Positions 26,594-35,413 are shown, numbered from the stretch's first letter. The stretch: DNA of 64,000 bases from Candidatus Methanosuratincola sp. (GCA_014361455.1 JACIVP010000005.1:1-64000), one strand, 5' to 3'. Numbers and translations are program-made. The notes: generated by a model from the letters alone, not told the origin.

Positions 26594-27052
26594 CTAACGG
26601 ACAAGTATCGAAGCCTTTTCAGGAGAGTACTTCCAGTCCTTTGGGAGGTGCCCTGTAGCAACGTAGTACTTCGATAGCCGCCTTATCTTTGACTCGAGCA
26701 GCTGCAGGCCCCTCTTTGAGCTCATATCCTTCGGCTGCTCCTCGAGATGGCGCCTAATATCGGCAGTGTGCCTGATCAGGTTGAAAAGGTCTTCTGGGAT
26801 CTCTGGAGCAGCGCCCCTAGATCTCAGGATCGCAAGTATCTTCTTGTTGGTTATCTGCCTAGCAAGAGGGATCCCGTACTGATCCCTGAGCTGCACTCCT
26901 ATTTGAGAAGGCGAAAGCCCCTTCTTTGCCATCTCCAGGACTATTGACTCGACCTCTTCTGGAGAGGCCTTAACCCATTTTGGAGCGCCGCTCTCTATCG
27001 GCCTGATCGAGTGGGAGCTGCCCTTAATCTTACTCTTCCTCAATATGCCCAC
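26594..27052 (-). CDS. rps15: Ribosomal protein S15 (uS15)
   Basis: 152 aa, the long archaeal/eukaryotic form. The N-terminal part holds [20 protein letters not shown] and [19 protein letters not shown]; the conserved core is [16 protein letters not shown] and [17 protein letters not shown]. It binds 16S rRNA helix junctions early in 30S assembly. It lies 5 nt upstream of the RecJ-like gene. Confidence 0.97.
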   Translation of the reverse strand: MGILRKSKIKGSSHSIRPIESGAPKWVKASPEEVESIVLEMAKKGLSPSQIGVQLRDQYGIPLARQITNKKILAILRSRGAAPEIPEDLFNLIRHTADIRRHLEEQPKDMSSKRGLQLLESKIRRLSKYYVATGHLPKDWKYSPEKASILVR

Positions 27053-27079
27053 CTGAGCAATGCATAGAATAAAGAACGT

Positions 27080-27661
27080 TTATTTAAGCGTATGGTATCT
27101 TGCTGAGGCGCTGATCCACTCCCCAAACGACCTGAAGGCCTTCCCTCGGTGGGATACTGCCGACTTCTCAAGCGGGCTCAGCTCCGAGAAAGTCCTATCC
27201 CCGCGATCTTCGCTTATGAATATCGGATCAAACCCGAAACCGCCGCCACCCCTAGGCGCCTCTGCGATTGACCCCCTAGCTGTGCCCACAAACGACCGCA
27301 TGGTCTCCTTGCTCGCGTAGACGACAACGCATTCGAAGCATGCCGCCCGGTTGTCAAACCCCTCCAAGAGGCGGAGGATCCCCTCACATCCGATGGTCTT
27401 GTACGCGTATGATGAATACGGCCCGGGGAACCCTTTCAGCTGGTCTATGAACAGGCCCGAGTCCTCCACTATCAAAGGGGCGCGAAGTGAGCGGAACGCA
27501 GCCTCGGCAGCATACTTGGCTATCTCCTCGAGTGAATCGGACTGGATCTCTATCTTCAGCGAGGGGATGGGCTTGAAGGCGATCCCGAATTTGGAGAGAA
27601 TGGCGTTCGCCTCAGCGACCTTGTGCGGGTTCCCGGTGGCGAAATAGATGTCCAAACTCAC
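27080..27661 (-). CDS. rdgB: XTP/dITP pyrophosphatase (RdgB/HAM1)
   Basis: 193 aa with ATGNPHKVAEANAIL at the N-terminus, VEDSGLFIDQLKGFPGPYSS in the middle and GFGFDPIFI, the family metal and nucleotide site. It hydrolyses non-canonical purine nucleoside triphosphates to monophosphates. It is adjacent to bud32, a pairing common in archaea. Confidence 0.93.
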   Translation of the reverse strand: MSLDIYFATGNPHKVAEANAILSKFGIAFKPIPSLKIEIQSDSLEEIAKYAAEAAFRSLRAPLIVEDSGLFIDQLKGFPGPYSSYAYKTIGCEGILRLLEGFDNRAACFECVVVYASKETMRSFVGTARGSIAEAPRGGGGFGFDPIFISEDRGDRTFSELSPLEKSAVSHRGKAFRSFGEWISASARYHTLK

Positions 27662-28306
27662 TTACCCCTCCTTCCTCTGGCTTACGTCAACGTACCTGCC
27701 GCGCCTTCGGATGGCGTCTACTCTCCTGAGCACTAGCTCAGAGAGGCTGCCCATGATATACTGGTAGCCCTCGATGAAGGAGAGATATGCTGCTGAAGAT
27801 ACTTCATGATGAGAACTTTCGAGCGCCCGCCTCATGAGGTGTATGTCGACCCCTCTCGACTCGACATCGGAAGTGTGCTCGCCGAGACCGAAATCGATCA
27901 GGTAGAGCAAGCCGGAATAGGGGATGATGTTCGAGGTCGTGAGGTCGCCGTGGACGATGCCGCCTTTGTGTAGCCGCCCCACCATCTCCCCTACCCTTAA
28001 GAAAGTCCTTGCGAGGTCCGCACTGCCCATGCCTCCAACCAGCATCTTCAGGGGTGGTGCATCGATGTAACTCATCAGTATCTCGCAGTCCCTCTTGTCA
28101 ACAGAGTAAACTATTGGGGTTGGGACTCCCAAGCGGCGGGCTTCGGATAGGAGCTTTGCCTCGTTCGAGGTCCGGGTTCCCCGAATATGCAAGTCCAGGT
28201 CAGGGTTCCTGTAACCCTTCTTTACCCTCCTCTTGAGGATTGCCTCCAAGCCCATCCACTCGGTGAGATAGAGCTCCGCCTCTGCCCCCTTCTTGAGGAG
28301 CCTCAT
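27662..28306 (-). CDS. bud32: KEOPS kinase/ATPase Bud32
   Basis: 214 aa minimal protein-kinase fold: LLKKGAEAELYLTEW, the Lys region LEAILKRRVKKGYR, catalytic loop HGDLTTSN and metal DFG-like IDFGLG. It activates Kae1 by ATP hydrolysis in the KEOPS complex. The ATG at 28306 overlaps the Kae1 stop (ATGA). It is encoded separately from Kae1; in some archaea the two are fused. Confidence 0.94.
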   Translation of the reverse strand: MRLLKKGAEAELYLTEWMGLEAILKRRVKKGYRNPDLDLHIRGTRTSNEAKLLSEARRLGVPTPIVYSVDKRDCEILMSYIDAPPLKMLVGGMGSADLARTFLRVGEMVGRLHKGGIVHGDLTTSNIIPYSGLLYLIDFGLGEHTSDVESRGVDIHLMRRALESSHHEVSSAAYLSFIEGYQYIMGSLSELVLRRVDAIRRRGRYVDVSQRKEG

Positions 28307-29295
28307 CTCCGCCAAAGCACTTCCACCTCGTCAAGCCTCCAGTTCGGGTTCACATAGCTTGATTCAACTGGCACGCTCATTCCTTCTCTCAGGCCCAAGT
28401 ACCCGGTCCAGGCGATCATCCCTCCGTTGTCGCCTGCGAGGTCTGGCGGGACCACGTGGAACCGTGCGGAGTGATCGCTGCAGATGAAGGAGAGGGCACG
28501 CTGAAGCCTCTTGCTCCTCGCTACACCGCCCGTTAGGAGGAGCGCACCCTTCTCTGTTTGCGCTATCGCCCTCTCTGTGACTTCGGCCACCATGCCGTAT
28601 GCCACCTCCAGCAGGCTCAGGCTCAGATCCCTTCGGTCGCACTCTCCTGCCAGCCTCGATGCCATGGTCAGTAGCCCGGAGTAGGAGACGTCCTGCCCTT
28701 TGACAACATAAGGCAGCGGTATGAACCTTCGGCCCTCGTCAGCGAGCTGCTCGAGCTTCGGTACGCCAGGGTGGGAGAGACCGAGGTGGCGCGCGAAGGT
28801 ATCGAGGCAGTTCCCAAGCGCAATGTCCAGGGTCTCTCCGAAGACACGGTACCTGCCTCCAGAATAAGCCGAGATTATCGTATTGCCACCGGAGACGTAA
28901 ACGACGAGTGGGTCATCCTCCCCGGTCACTAGCCTGCCAACTTCAATGTGCGCCACGCAGTGGTTGACGGGCACGAGGGGGCACTTCCTGATAAGCGATA
29001 CAGTCCTTGCGACGGTTGCACCGGTCCTCAGGCATGGCCCTAGCCCCGGACCCGCTGAGAATGCGACAGCTGTGATATCCCCTATGCGCAGGCCTGCTTC
29101 ATTCAATGCGACTGCGATCGTTCCAGCCGCCTTCGATGCATGGTGCTGGCTTGCCTCCCTAGGGTGTATTCCTCCAGAGGTGGGAATGTACTCACTCTTG
29201 ACATTAGATAATATCTTCCCTTCTGAGGAGGCGATTCCGCAACCAAAGGTGTGAGCGGTGGACTCGATGCCGAGCACATACTGCACCGAGTTCAT
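28303..29295 (-). CDS. kae1: KEOPS tRNA t6A transferase Kae1
   Basis: 330 aa ASKHA-fold protein. It begins LGIESTAHTFGCGI; IHPREASQHHASKAAG and VNHCVAHIEVG (HxxxH metal ligands) follow, then AFSAGPGLGPCLRTG and DNGGMIAWTG near the end. It transfers threonylcarbamoyl to A37 of ANN-decoding tRNAs. The Kae1-Bud32 pair plus the two Pcc1-type genes give most KEOPS subunits in this window; Cgi121 is not seen. Confidence 0.96.
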   Translation of the reverse strand: MNSVQYVLGIESTAHTFGCGIASSEGKILSNVKSEYIPTSGGIHPREASQHHASKAAGTIAVALNEAGLRIGDITAVAFSAGPGLGPCLRTGATVARTVSLIRKCPLVPVNHCVAHIEVGRLVTGEDDPLVVYVSGGNTIISAYSGGRYRVFGETLDIALGNCLDTFARHLGLSHPGVPKLEQLADEGRRFIPLPYVVKGQDVSYSGLLTMASRLAGECDRRDLSLSLLEVAYGMVAEVTERAIAQTEKGALLLTGGVARSKRLQRALSFICSDHSARFHVVPPDLAGDNGGMIAWTGYLGLREGMSVPVESSYVNPNWRLDEVEVLWRR

Positions 29296-29309
29296 AAAGC
29301 GCGCTGCCT

Positions 29310-29483
29310 TCAGGATCTTATGAATTCAGTAAAGCCACAGAATCCACATGCCCATCTCGGGGTTGGTTTCATGTGCTTAGCCATCATCCTGCCGCATCTT
29401 GAGCATCGCTTGTTCCTCGGTTTTATTGTGCCATTGCTGTAGTCAACTTCGTACAGCTCATGAGCTTTTACCAAATCAATCAC
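29310..29483 (-). CDS. rps27ae: Ribosomal protein S27Ae (eS31)
   Basis: Short zinc-ribbon protein: HELYEVDYSNGTIKPRNKRC with CSRC and CGFC ligand pairs. The frame extends upstream to 29528 but then overlaps S24e. I prefer GTG at 29483 (57 aa) or TTG at 29474; the latter has a GGTGAT motif 4 nt upstream. There is no ubiquitin fusion, as usual in archaea. Confidence 0.9.
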   Translation of the reverse strand: MIDLVKAHELYEVDYSNGTIKPRNKRCSRCGRMMAKHMKPTPRWACGFCGFTEFIRS

Positions 29484-29493
29484 CCCTTTATGA

Positions 29494-29823
29494 TCAAGCG
29501 ATCGGAGTCGTCGCTTGTTTCCTTTCATTCCTGGAAAGGTTTCTCATCTGTATGTGCTTCGGTTCGATGGCCTTTCCTCTTGCAGCATCATCATAGACGT
29601 GGGCAGTGCAGGTGCAGATCTGTGAGCCGTACGAGGAGATCACGTTCCTTATGTATACATTCTCCACCGGAACCTTTAGTGCCGAGGCGAGTGCCTTCCT
29701 GAGCAGATCCCTCCTTGGGGAGGCTTGTGAAGCTACTTCAAGCTTGATCTCCCGACGCTCCATCAGCTTGTTGACACGTTCCTCAACGATCGATATCTGG
29801 TACGCAGTCTCCTGAGAGGACAT
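29494..29823 (-). CDS. rps24e: Ribosomal protein S24e (eS24)
   Basis: 109 aa with LMERREIKLEVASQASPRRD near the N-terminus and VENVYIRNVISSYGSQICT in the middle, the typical eS24 pattern. It is first in the S24e-S27Ae-Kae1-Bud32-RdgB unit. A TATA-like CTTTTTAATTCG lies close upstream (about 29843-29853). Confidence 0.95.
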   Translation of the reverse strand: MSSQETAYQISIVEERVNKLMERREIKLEVASQASPRRDLLRKALASALKVPVENVYIRNVISSYGSQICTCTAHVYDDAARGKAIEPKHIQMRNLSRNERKQATTPIA

Positions 29824-29913
29824 CTTACCACAACCATTTCGAATTAAAAAGAGCTCCTTTTTTAGCTTATCTGTTTTCCTTCGGTTTTAGTGTAGTGATG
29901 CTTTTTGCGAAAA

Positions 29914-30231
29914 CCTCCGCCGATTGAAAACGGCGGCTAGCTTCGTTCGTACGTTCAGCCATCAGAGCGGTGCTATTCATGGGAGCTTCTGAGGTTTGCG
30001 CATTATGCTGCAGCTGCTCAAACCGCCTTCCACAGGAGCCCGAAGGAACGGAAGGGAAGGGAAGAGTTGCAGCTCACGCAAGGGCTGTGCCGCACAGCGG
30101 TTGCATCCACCCAGCCTCTCTCCAAAGAAAGGTATGCTGGAGAACTCCCGGATGATTGGTTGGCAACCGCCTTAATCTAAGGAAGGCTGAATGCATTAAG
30201 CTTTGATTCATCCGCCCTACAAGCAGGGAGG
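29914..30231 (-). mobile_element. Possible decayed miniature IS200/IS605-type element
   Basis: This otherwise gene-free interval is bounded by two hairpins. One, at 30212-30231, is CC-GCCCTAC-AAG-CAGGGAGG (+ strand reading). The other, at 29917-29936, is CCGCCG/CGGCGG, with GAAGC on its inner side as in IS605 right ends. Between them the minus strand reads short stretches such as RAPVEGGLSS that recall TnpB tails, with frame breaks. A hairpin matching the first at 16 of 20 positions occurs at 58697. The element identity is inference; the paired hairpins are seen directly. Confidence 0.35.
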
Positions 30232-30253
30232 GGGGTCTTGCCAAAAAGTATAA

Positions 30254-30284
30254 TTTTTGATTGTAAAAATCAAGATTAAATGAA
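30254..30284 (+). promoter_or_regulatory. Candidate regulatory palindrome and TATA of gdhA
   Basis: An inverted repeat TTGATT-GTAAA-AATCAA (30257-30273) is followed by TATA-like GATTAAATG. Lrp-type regulators bind AT-rich palindromes like this near amino-acid metabolism genes, but binding here is only a guess. A 5' leader of about 80 nt would precede the start at 30385. Confidence 0.3.
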
Positions 30285-30384
30285 CCCACAAAATTCTCTT
30301 TTTTGATAAAGAAAAATTAAACAAAAGAAGAATTAATAAGGAAGCCCTATCATGGATTATAGAAAAAATCAGGAGGCTTTAAGA

Positions 30385-31629
30385 ATGGCAGTGAAAACGC
30401 CATACGACATGGCGGTAGAACAGCTTGAAAAGTGCGCCAAGATAATGGACCTAGATCCGAACGCCTTGGAGATCCTCAGGTATCCTAACAGGGTATTGTC
30501 AGTCTACATCCCTGTGAGGATGGACAACGGCAAGATTAAGGTATTCAAGGGGTTTAGATCCCAGCACAACAACGCGCTCGGCCCCTACAAAGGGGGCATC
30601 AGGTACCACCCGGATGTGACCATAGAAGAAGTGATGGCGCTTTCGATGTGGATGACCTGGAAGTGCGGTGTTGCAGGCATACCCCTCGGAGGGGGCAAGG
30701 GAGGAATAGTGTGCAACCCCAAGGAGATGAGCGCGGGCGAGAACGAGAGGCTTTCAAGAGGATACTTCGCAGCCATCAGTAGAATCGTCGGCGATAAGGA
30801 AGACATACCAGCACCTGACGTCAACACGTCCGGAAGGGAGATGGCATGGTTCATGGACGAGTACAGCAAGTATAAGGGATACAATGTCCCAGGAGTTGTA
30901 ACCGGAAAACCCTTAGATATAGGCGGTTCTGAAGGGAGGACTGAGGCGACAGGCAGGGGCCTCTGGGTCACGGTATGCGAAGCGGCGAAGAAGAAGGGCA
31001 TAAACCTAAATAATGCCACTGCGGTTGTGCAGGGATTTGGTAACGTGGGGCTGTACTCTGCTCTCTTCCTGAACTCGAGCGGTGTCAAGATACTCGCAGT
31101 CAGCGACTCGAAGGGCGGGATATACAACAAGGATGGGCTCAATATCCAAGCAGTCGCGGATTTCAAGGCGAAGACTGGCAGCGTCGTGAACTTCCCAAGA
31201 TCGAAGAGTATAAGCAATGAGGAGCTGCTGGAGACGGAGTGCGACATACTAATCCCCGCCGCCTTCGAGAGCCAGATAAATGCATCGAATGCGAACAAGA
31301 TAAACGCAATGCTAGTCGCAGAGGGTGCAAACGGCCCGATTGCCCCTGACGCAGACGAGATCCTGTTTCAGAAAGGGATAATGGTGATCCCGGACATCCT
31401 GGCCAATGCAGGAGGGGTGAGCACATCCTACTTCGAGTGGGTTCAGAATCTGCAGAACTACTACTGGACTCTAGACGAGGTCAGGATAAAGCTCGACGCC
31501 CTGATGGTGAAGGCGTTCAACAACGTCTATGAAAAGGCCAACAAGCATAAGATAGACATGAGGATGGGAGCCTACGTCTGTGCGGTCGACAGGGTTGTGA
31601 AGGCGATGAAGCTGAGGGGGCTGGTGTAA
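30385..31629 (+). CDS. gdhA: Glutamate dehydrogenase
   Basis: 414 aa from the ATG at 30385, which follows AGGAGG by 9 nt; the upstream ATG at 30352 has no such site and adds 11 atypical residues. Conserved motifs: GPYKGGIRYHPDV, PLGGGKGGIVCNP with the catalytic lysine, PAPDVNTSGREMAWFMDEY, and a Rossmann segment VVQGFGNVGLYSA. It interconverts glutamate and 2-oxoglutarate plus ammonia; the coenzyme is not certain. It sits as a lone + strand gene splitting what is often one S24e-Spt4-RpoE cluster. Confidence 0.96.
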   Translation: MAVKTPYDMAVEQLEKCAKIMDLDPNALEILRYPNRVLSVYIPVRMDNGKIKVFKGFRSQHNNALGPYKGGIRYHPDVTIEEVMALSMWMTWKCGVAGIPLGGGKGGIVCNPKEMSAGENERLSRGYFAAISRIVGDKEDIPAPDVNTSGREMAWFMDEYSKYKGYNVPGVVTGKPLDIGGSEGRTEATGRGLWVTVCEAAKKKGINLNNATAVVQGFGNVGLYSALFLNSSGVKILAVSDSKGGIYNKDGLNIQAVADFKAKTGSVVNFPRSKSISNEELLETECDILIPAAFESQINASNANKINAMLVAEGANGPIAPDADEILFQKGIMVIPDILANAGGVSTSYFEWVQNLQNYYWTLDEVRIKLDALMVKAFNNVYEKANKHKIDMRMGAYVCAVDRVVKAMKLRGLV

Positions 31630-31681
31630 CTTTCCCCCACAGCTTGGACTTCTTTCTCTCCTTCTTTTTGTTTGATCCCCC

Positions 31682-31895
31682 TTACCGACCGCCCCTGCTC
31701 TGGGAACTTTGGGATCCAGGAGGGGGCGCTTCATCAACCGATCGATCCCTCGCCTTCATGCCCGAAGGGTCGTGTTGTGGAGACCCAGCCTCCATAGGCT
31801 TATTCAAGGTAGCCCCCTGCTTGTTAGAACTTTTCTTGCAAGTCAGTATAATGCCATAGTCTTTCATCCCACCCACCCCAGCTTGCGCATGGGGC
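31682..31895 (-). mobile_element. Possible IS200/IS605-type left-end hairpin and remnant
   Basis: At 31876-31894 the minus strand has CCCCATGCGCAAGCTGGGG, a hairpin with a GCAA loop. Its 14-nt core TGCGCAAGCTGGGG recurs exactly at 49849-49862, upstream of a TnpB remnant. Beyond it the minus strand is open as a short low-complexity frame (NKPMEAGSPQHDPSG), loosely like a TnpB tail. No intact transposase is present. The 31630-31927 spacer between gdhA and the dephospho-CoA kinase holds nothing else that I recognise. Confidence 0.4.
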
Positions 31896-31927
31896 TTCCC
31901 GCCGAGAGTTGAAAAGCAACCCGTCAC

Positions 31928-32443
31928 TCAATCAACCCTCTCGAAACGGTCAAGTATCGACCTTATCCTATTTTTCATCCTTTCATCTGCTTCTACAAGC
32001 ATCATCCCACGGCCAGGTATCCCGTAAACCACGATCGACCCGACTGGAGATAGCAGGATTGCCGGGAGGGAGAGGAGATCCTCTTCGCCTTCGACACAGA
32101 TTAACGAGTGCTTCTCAGAGCGCAGGGAACGCTCGATTGCCGAAAATGCCTCGTCGGTGATCGTCCCAGGTGGGTTCCTCACCATGTGGGTCGGGTGGAG
32201 ATCCAGCTTCTTGAAGCCAGATCGACGGGTCCTGTTGTCGAAGACCGCGAGGTCAGGCGAGAACCCAGAATCGATCAGAGCCTTGAGCGTGAAGTCCCCC
32301 ACCACAACAACTTTCGGAGGGTTCTTTGAGCTGAAGTATGCCATGGCCCTAGCCGCATTCTCGTCTGGCGGACCTGTGAGCAGCTCTCCGTACTCCTTTG
32401 TCAGCTCATTTCGGAGGCTTTCGGGGAGTTTCAGGTACCCCAA
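31928..32443 (-). CDS. GTP-dependent dephospho-CoA kinase (DUF359)
   Basis: 171 aa with PPKVVVVGDFTLKALIDSGF, PDLAVFDNRTRR and VEGEEDLLSLPAILLSPVG, characteristic of the archaeal DUF359 family shown to phosphorylate dephospho-CoA with GTP, the last CoA step in archaea. It is adjacent to Spt4 as in many archaeal genomes. Confidence 0.88.
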   Translation of the reverse strand: MGYLKLPESLRNELTKEYGELLTGPPDENAARAMAYFSSKNPPKVVVVGDFTLKALIDSGFSPDLAVFDNRTRRSGFKKLDLHPTHMVRNPPGTITDEAFSAIERSLRSEKHSLICVEGEEDLLSLPAILLSPVGSIVVYGIPGRGMMLVEADERMKNRIRSILDRFERVD

Positions 32444-32446
32444 AGC

Positions 32447-32656
32447 TCACCGCACCCTTATTGCATATCTCCCTTCTTTTTTTGCGCCGATTACTTCTGC
32501 CAGCTTTGATCTGGTGTCGAGAATAATCACCAGTCCAGCCCATTCATCGGATAGGTCTGTGCTTCCGCAGACTGGGCACTTTTTTTCCTCCCCAGAAAAA
32601 ACGAACTTGCACTTTCTGCATGCGAGCTGTTTTGATGAAGGGTTCGCTTTGCTCAT
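32447..32656 (-). CDS. spt4: Transcription elongation factor Spt4 (RpoE'')
   Basis: About 69 aa with a zinc ribbon (CRKC ... CPVC) and the Spt4 core SDEWAGLVIILDTRSKLAEVIG ending GRYAIRVR. It binds Spt5 and RNA polymerase to promote processive elongation. It is encoded right after RpoE, as typical. Confidence 0.94.
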   Translation of the reverse strand: MSKANPSSKQLACRKCKFVFSGEEKKCPVCGSTDLSDEWAGLVIILDTRSKLAEVIGAKKEGRYAIRVR

Positions 32657-32661
32657 GACCA

Positions 32662-33261
32662 TCACTTCTTTGGCTCTTCAGTTGCCTTTTCAGGCTTCTC
32701 TCCCCTCGCCTTCTTCAGATCCTCCTCGATCCAGCTCAGCGCCCCCAGATAGGGCTGCCTCATCGTCATCCCGATCTTGCTGCTCCTCGAGGCTCCGCTG
32801 CCGAGGCTTACAGTGATGATCCTGCACCTTACTTTAGTACCCTTCTCGACTACGCGGTTGGTCTCCTTGCCGATCAGGGCACCCCTCTTTTCGTCATACG
32901 TTATGAAGTCATCCATGAGCTGCGATACGTGCACGAGACCGTCCATCGGACCGATCCTCACGAACACACCAAAGTCGGTCACCTCGACGACCTCACCCTC
33001 GACGACCTCCTGCACGATCGGCGAGTAGACGAGTAGGTCAAATGAAGCGCGGTGGAATATTGCACCATCTCCAGGGAGTATCTTCCCTACATTAGATACG
33101 CTGACGTTGAGTACAGCAAGCACTGCACCGAACTCCCGCATCACAACTCCCTCATATGTCGAGCGCAGGACCTCGGAAGCAACTTGCTCGAGCGGCTGCC
33201 CAAACTTTTCGGGCGGGATCCGGACGACGTCATTAATGTGAAGAAGCCTGTACACCTGCAT
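32662..33261 (-). CDS. rpoE: RNA polymerase subunit RpoE (Rpb7)
   Basis: About 199 aa from MQVYRLLHINDVVRIPPE. The N-terminal tip domain is followed by an S1 domain (EGEVVEVTDFGVFVRIGPMD, then VHVSQLMDDF). It forms the RpoE/RpoF stalk of archaeal RNA polymerase. The last 25 residues are charged (KARGEKPEKATEEPKK). A TATA element at 33301-33312 suggests transcription starts here. Confidence 0.95.
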   Translation of the reverse strand: MQVYRLLHINDVVRIPPEKFGQPLEQVASEVLRSTYEGVVMREFGAVLAVLNVSVSNVGKILPGDGAIFHRASFDLLVYSPIVQEVVEGEVVEVTDFGVFVRIGPMDGLVHVSQLMDDFITYDEKRGALIGKETNRVVEKGTKVRCRIITVSLGSGASRSSKIGMTMRQPYLGALSWIEEDLKKARGEKPEKATEEPKK

Positions 33262-33300
33262 CCACCTTAAAACCATGATTATGGTAAAGGCTATTCAAAG

Positions 33301-33312
33301 ACATATAAAAAC
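33301..33312 (-). promoter_or_regulatory. TATA box of the RpoE-Spt4 unit
   Basis: GTTTTTATATGT on the minus strand, about 40-50 nt upstream of the RpoE ATG at 33261. Confidence 0.5.
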
Positions 33313-33371
33313 TTGCTGTAAAAGATCATAGATCTTCAGCACATCCAATTCCAGGGGAGTCGGCTCGCAAC

Positions 33372-33770
33372 TCACTCGGTGGCATCGATGATCCGGCGAT
33401 CCTTCAGAAGCAGGACGCGTATTCCATCCGATATCAAGCGCCTTCGTAACGCAGAGTCTGCTGTCGCGACAGCACACCTCTTCTCTTTGGCAAGCCTGAG
33501 TATCTTCTCGTCTACGTCGCTCCCCTCGACGTGGGCGTCTAACCTGATGAATCCCTGCGCAATCCGGATGGCGAGCCTGGCGAACCTGCCACGCTTGTCA
33601 GCACCCCTTCCGATACACTGCAGCTCGTCGAGGACAAACGAAGGGACGACGATCTGTGTGAATCCGATCTGCCTCATCTCTGACTCGAGGTTGAATGGCT
33701 TTGAGGCAGAATAAATGAGTATGTTGGTATCCAGGATCACCAACCTTCTGCTGTCACTGGACAAAGCCAT
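33372..33770 (-). CDS. PIN-domain endonuclease, Fcf1/Utp24-like
   Basis: 132 aa with LVILDTNILIYSAS, VVPSFVLDEL and AVATADSALRRRLISDGI, giving the acidic residues of a PIN nuclease. Archaeal PIN proteins at this locus (eIF2-gamma next to RpoE) resemble Fcf1/Utp24, which cuts pre-rRNA, and they lack a neighbouring antitoxin. A VapC-type toxin is a less likely alternative. Overlaps the eIF2-gamma end by 17 nt. Confidence 0.75.
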   Translation of the reverse strand: MALSSDSRRLVILDTNILIYSASKPFNLESEMRQIGFTQIVVPSFVLDELQCIGRGADKRGRFARLAIRIAQGFIRLDAHVEGSDVDEKILRLAKEKRCAVATADSALRRRLISDGIRVLLLKDRRIIDATE

Positions 33771-34989
33771 ACCCTATCAGCCGCCAACGGTTGGCCAGCA
33801 TCCGGCTGATCGCAACCCGTGCACCATCCTCGACGCAAACCGGGCGCTTTAAGATGATTTGGGCATCGTCCTTGAATGCTGCGCTGACGAGCCCCACAGT
33901 CACTGAAGATCCTACGACCAGCATCAGGTTCTCCCTCGCCTTCAGGTGCTCTACCTTCTGCATCTCCTTTGTGCCAACGACCCGGTCGAGCAGATTCACC
34001 TTTAGCTTCAGCTCGGTCCTGGTTGGCGGGAGTGTGCCAGGTTTGCCGACAACGCTCCCGACAAGGTTGTCAGCCTTGGTCAGAGCAGGATCGAGACATG
34101 TGCCGAGCCCGACGAGCCCTCCCGGACCAATCTCCTCGACTGGCAAGCTGCCCGACATCAGGCTCGATATCCTTGTGAATAGAGGCTCGTAAGCAACCTT
34201 GCCGCTCTGCTCGACCTTCATTCCCGGCCTTATCTCGATCTCATCACCTACCCTGAGCCTCCCCTGGAGCAGCGAACCCCCGAGCACACCGCCGTGAAGG
34301 GCGCTTGGCGGGGTTCCTGGCTTGTTGATGTCGAAGGAGCGGGCCACGTACATCCTCGGGGGCTTCGACGGATCCCGCTTTGGGGTCGGGATCGCATCTT
34401 CCAGAACTTTGATCAGATAGTCAATGTTGGCGCCGTGGAGTGCTGATATTGGGACTATGGGCGCGCCCTCTGCAACCGTGCCCTTTACGAACTTGAGGAT
34501 CTGGTCATAGTTCTCCAGGGCCTTCTCGCGGTCGACTGCGTCTATCTTGTTCTGAACGATTACTATGTTCTTCACGCCTATGATCTCAAGCGCCACAAGG
34601 TGCTCCCTTGTCTGGGGCTGTGGGCACTCCTCCGCGGCGGATATGATCAGCATCGCGCCGTCTATAAGCGCGGATCCTGAGAGCATTGTAGCCATAAGGC
34701 TCTCGTGACCCGGTGCATCGACAAACGAAACCTTCCGGAGTATGTCGGTCTTTACATTATGGACAGGACAGACCTCCGAGACGGTGTATGCCTCTGGGCC
34801 AGGGCATAGTGGGCACTTCCTGAAGACGGTGTCGGCATAGCCGAGCTTGATCGTGATGCCCCTCTTCAGCTCCTCGCTGTGGTGGGCAGCCCAGACCCCG
34901 CTGAGGGCAGAGACCACGGTGGTCTTCCCGTGATCGACGTGCCCAGTGAGGCCGATGTTGCATTCGGGCTGCCTACTCTCTTTACTCAC
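33754..34989 (-). CDS. eif2g: Translation initiation factor aIF2 gamma subunit
   Basis: 411 aa GTPase: G1 GLTGHVDHGKTT, G3 VDAPGHESL, G4 VQNKIDAV. A zinc knuckle (FRKCPLCPG ... VCPVHN, C-C-C-H) lies before G3; domains II and III follow (GSLLQGRLRVGDEIEIRPG). It delivers initiator Met-tRNA to the small subunit. Its start overlaps S6e by 8 nt. Confidence 0.97.
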   Translation of the reverse strand: MSKESRQPECNIGLTGHVDHGKTTVVSALSGVWAAHHSEELKRGITIKLGYADTVFRKCPLCPGPEAYTVSEVCPVHNVKTDILRKVSFVDAPGHESLMATMLSGSALIDGAMLIISAAEECPQPQTREHLVALEIIGVKNIVIVQNKIDAVDREKALENYDQILKFVKGTVAEGAPIVPISALHGANIDYLIKVLEDAIPTPKRDPSKPPRMYVARSFDINKPGTPPSALHGGVLGGSLLQGRLRVGDEIEIRPGMKVEQSGKVAYEPLFTRISSLMSGSLPVEEIGPGGLVGLGTCLDPALTKADNLVGSVVGKPGTLPPTRTELKLKVNLLDRVVGTKEMQKVEHLKARENLMLVVGSSVTVGLVSAAFKDDAQIILKRPVCVEDGARVAISRMLANRWRLIGYGFVQ

Positions 34990-35356
34990 GCCTCTTCCCT
35001 GCTTCCTCTTTCTTCAATATAACCGCGTTGATCTGGACTATGTCTTCTGTGATCATGTTGCCTCTGACGAGCTTCCGCCTTCTCTCGCCGTCTTCACGCG
35101 GCTTGAAGGCCGGAGGCGAAGAGAGCAGGAGCTTCCGCTTGGATCCGCCAGGCACATCGCTGCGCATGGCGATCCCGCTCTTATCACTTCCACCGAGTAT
35201 CTTAAGCTCGGCCCCTGCCAACCCAAACGGGTCCCCATTCAGGGTGTCTCCGATCTTCATGCCGATGAACGCCTGCGCCTGCGGATCAGATACCGTCACT
35301 GTCTTCGATGTCCCATCAGACGGGTTCGAGACCACGAGTTTGAACTCTACCAACAT
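34982..35356 (-). CDS. rps6e: Ribosomal protein S6e (eS6)
   Basis: 124 aa, the short archaeal S6e: FKLVVSNPSDGTSKTV, FIGMKIGDTLNGDPFGLAGAE and KLLLSSPPAFKPREDGERRR. It precedes eIF2-gamma, a conserved archaeal pairing. The ATG follows GGTGATGC, and a TATA box lies at 35401-35413. Confidence 0.96.
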   Translation of the reverse strand: MLVEFKLVVSNPSDGTSKTVTVSDPQAQAFIGMKIGDTLNGDPFGLAGAELKILGGSDKSGIAMRSDVPGGSKRKLLLSSPPAFKPREDGERRRKLVRGNMITEDIVQINAVILKKEEAGKRRE

Positions 35357-35400
35357 GCATCACCGAAATAATGATTGTTGATCACAGTCCGAAGTGTAAG

Positions 35401-35413
35401 ATAGTTTATATCC
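35401..35413 (-). promoter_or_regulatory. TATA box of the S6e-eIF2-gamma-PIN unit
   Basis: GGATATAAACTAT on the minus strand, about 50 nt upstream of the S6e start, preceded by GCGAAAG (possible BRE). Confidence 0.6.

Noticed and set aside
29880-30350. Possible RNase P RNA or SRP RNA gene in the gdhA upstream region
   Set aside because: None of the conserved core motifs of either RNA could be located on either strand.
30585-31298. 237-codon minus-strand frame inside gdhA
   Set aside because: Antisense shadow of glutamate dehydrogenase with no independent signals.
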